From NCBI GenBank assembly GCA_963780675.1, contig CAWACR010000009.1:186001-250000 (forward strand): DNA of 64,000 nucleotides, written 5' to 3'. Shown one piece after another: positions 63,216 through 64,000 of the stretch. The DNA is from JAHECE01 sp963780675. GTDB lineage: Bacteria > Actinomycetota > Actinomycetes > Actinomycetales > JAHECE01. The position numbers and the translations under genes are program-made. The stretch's first letter is position 1. Each line of letters begins with the position of its first letter. The notes beneath the pieces are model-generated. The model saw only the letters and a list, made by a program, of their open reading frames with translations, ran no database searches and was not told where the DNA came from.

Positions 63216-63965
63216 GTGACCGCTCTCGCCATGCTCGCGACCACGCTCCCCGCCGTCGGACCCGTTCCTGCCCTCGGGCCGGACTGGCTCGACCCCGGCA
63301 CGATCCTCACCAACCTCATCGACATGCTCGGGCCGTGGGCGGTGCTCGGCGTCTGCGCCATCATCTTCGCGGAGACCGGGCTCCTGATCGGGTTCTTCCT
63401 GCCCGGCGACTCGCTGCTCTTCACCCTCGGGATGTTCGTCGGCGCCGGCACGATCGGTGTGCCGCTCCCCGTGGTGCTCGCCCTCACCTTCGCCGCCGCC
63501 GTCCTCGGCAACTCGACGGGCTACTTCATCGGGCACCGCGCCGGCCCGAAGATCTTCGACCGGCCGGACTCGCGCTTCTTCAAGAAGGAGTTCGTCGAGC
63601 GCACCCAGGCGTTCTTCGCCAAGCACGGCGGCAAGGCGATCATCCTGGCCCAGTTCGTCCCGATCGTCCGGACCTTCACACCCGTCATGGCGGGCGTCGG
63701 GCGCATGAGCTTCCGACGCTTCATCTCGTTCAACATCATCGGCGCGCTGTTCTGGGCGGTCGGCGTCACGCTCCTCGGCTACTGGCTCGGCAGCTTCCCG
63801 TTCGTCCAGAAGAACATCGAATACATCCTCCTGGGGATCATCTTCATTTCGGTCGCGCCGATGCTCATCGAGTACCTGCGCAAGCGCGCCGAGATGCGGC
63901 GCGTGCGCGCCCTCGGCGAGGCGGCGCACGTCGCTCCTGTGGTCGCGCCCGACGAGACCGCCTGA
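63216..63965 (+). CDS. DedA family membrane protein
   Basis: The 249-residue protein has the DedA pattern: IIFAETGLLIGFFLPGDSLLFTLGMFVG, LGNSTGYFIGHRAGPKIFDRPDSRFFKKEFVERTQAFFAKHGGKAIILAQFVPIVRTFTPVMAGVGRMSFRRF with the conserved Glu/Asp and Arg residues, and a C-terminal TM. DedA proteins include undecaprenyl-phosphate and phospholipid scramblase-type transporters. TACCCT ends six nt before the GTG; a downstream ATG is at 63231. Confidence 0.92.
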   Translation: MTALAMLATTLPAVGPVPALGPDWLDPGTILTNLIDMLGPWAVLGVCAIIFAETGLLIGFFLPGDSLLFTLGMFVGAGTIGVPLPVVLALTFAAAVLGNSTGYFIGHRAGPKIFDRPDSRFFKKEFVERTQAFFAKHGGKAIILAQFVPIVRTFTPVMAGVGRMSFRRFISFNIIGALFWAVGVTLLGYWLGSFPFVQKNIEYILLGIIFISVAPMLIEYLRKRAEMRRVRALGEAAHVAPVVAPDETA

Positions 63966-63972
63966 GTCTCCC

Positions 63973-63990
63973 GGGTCGGCCGACCGGCCC
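63973..63990 (+). terminator. Hairpin after the DedA gene
   Basis: GGGTCGG-CCGA-CCGGCCC forms a 7-bp stem (one U-G pair) 8 nt after the stop, followed by GGTTTCTC, a short T-rich tail. Confidence 0.6.
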
Positions 63991-64000
63991 GGTTTCTCAG

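Overview
The window is very GC-rich, densely coded chromosomal DNA from a Gram-positive actinobacterium, most likely a Micrococcales / Cellulomonas-like organism (inference). Supporting marks are an Lsr2 nucleoid protein, a DUF222/HNH (13E12-type) endonuclease, a LytR_C protein, a SAM-IV riboswitch (a class known mainly from Actinomycetales), frequent GTG starts, many apparently leaderless genes with a TANNNT box 6-8 nt before the start codon, and the housekeeping order purA - fba - TrmH methylase - HAD - DedA. No insertion sequence, phage, integrase, CRISPR array or rRNA was seen. One tRNA gene (Ser, anticodon CGA) is present.

Layout. 1-9.1 kb: cut-off GH13 glucosidase, amidase, nucleotidyltransferase, two related membrane-anchored proline-rich proteins with 12-residue PPGL repeats, an HNH protein, a DUF1801 protein and a GH31 alpha-glucosidase. 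9.3-18.8 kb: an unknown 129-aa protein, AI-2E-family permease, MarR regulator, LytR_C protein, NCS2 uracil/xanthine permease, a PGGYSQ-repeat membrane protein, a GT87-like mannosyltransferase joined by ATGA overlaps to an ABC exporter, and DUF1015. 18.9-28.5 kb: nucleoside hydrolase, AIM24-like pair, DUF2252, a heavily frameshifted DUF1269 + arylsulfatase unit, its divergent anaerobic sulfatase-maturating radical SAM enzyme, and an alpha/beta hydrolase. 28.6-33.6 kb: ArsR/SRPBCC pair, tRNA-Ser, sirtuin, HtrA-like lipoprotein protease, tadA and upp. 33.7-37.7 kb is a sulfur/methionine island: a SAM-I riboswitch leads DUF1737 - rhodanese - metZ, and a SAM-IV riboswitch followed by a Met/Cys-rich leader peptide leads an LLM flavin monooxygenase. 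37.8-45 kb: VOC, hydrolase, aldo-keto reductase, lsr2, a membrane protein, polysaccharide deacetylase and two related zinc-ribbon proteins. 45.2-53.2 kb: a two-gene anaerobic redox operon, a giant NifJ-type 2-oxoacid:ferredoxin oxidoreductase and a single-chain Nfn-like ferredoxin:NADP oxidoreductase. 53.3-64 kb: CHAD/CYTH protein, DUF2249, purA, a STAS / PAS-GAF-SpoIIE-HATPase / STAS regulatory cluster, fba, TrmH methylase, HAD and DedA.

Sequence quality matters here. Several genes are intact at protein level only if single-base shifts are corrected, mostly in G/C runs. In the 2.7-kb sulfatase block there are eleven, and every one is an extra base. These look more like uncorrected sequence errors, or very recent damage, than old pseudogenes.
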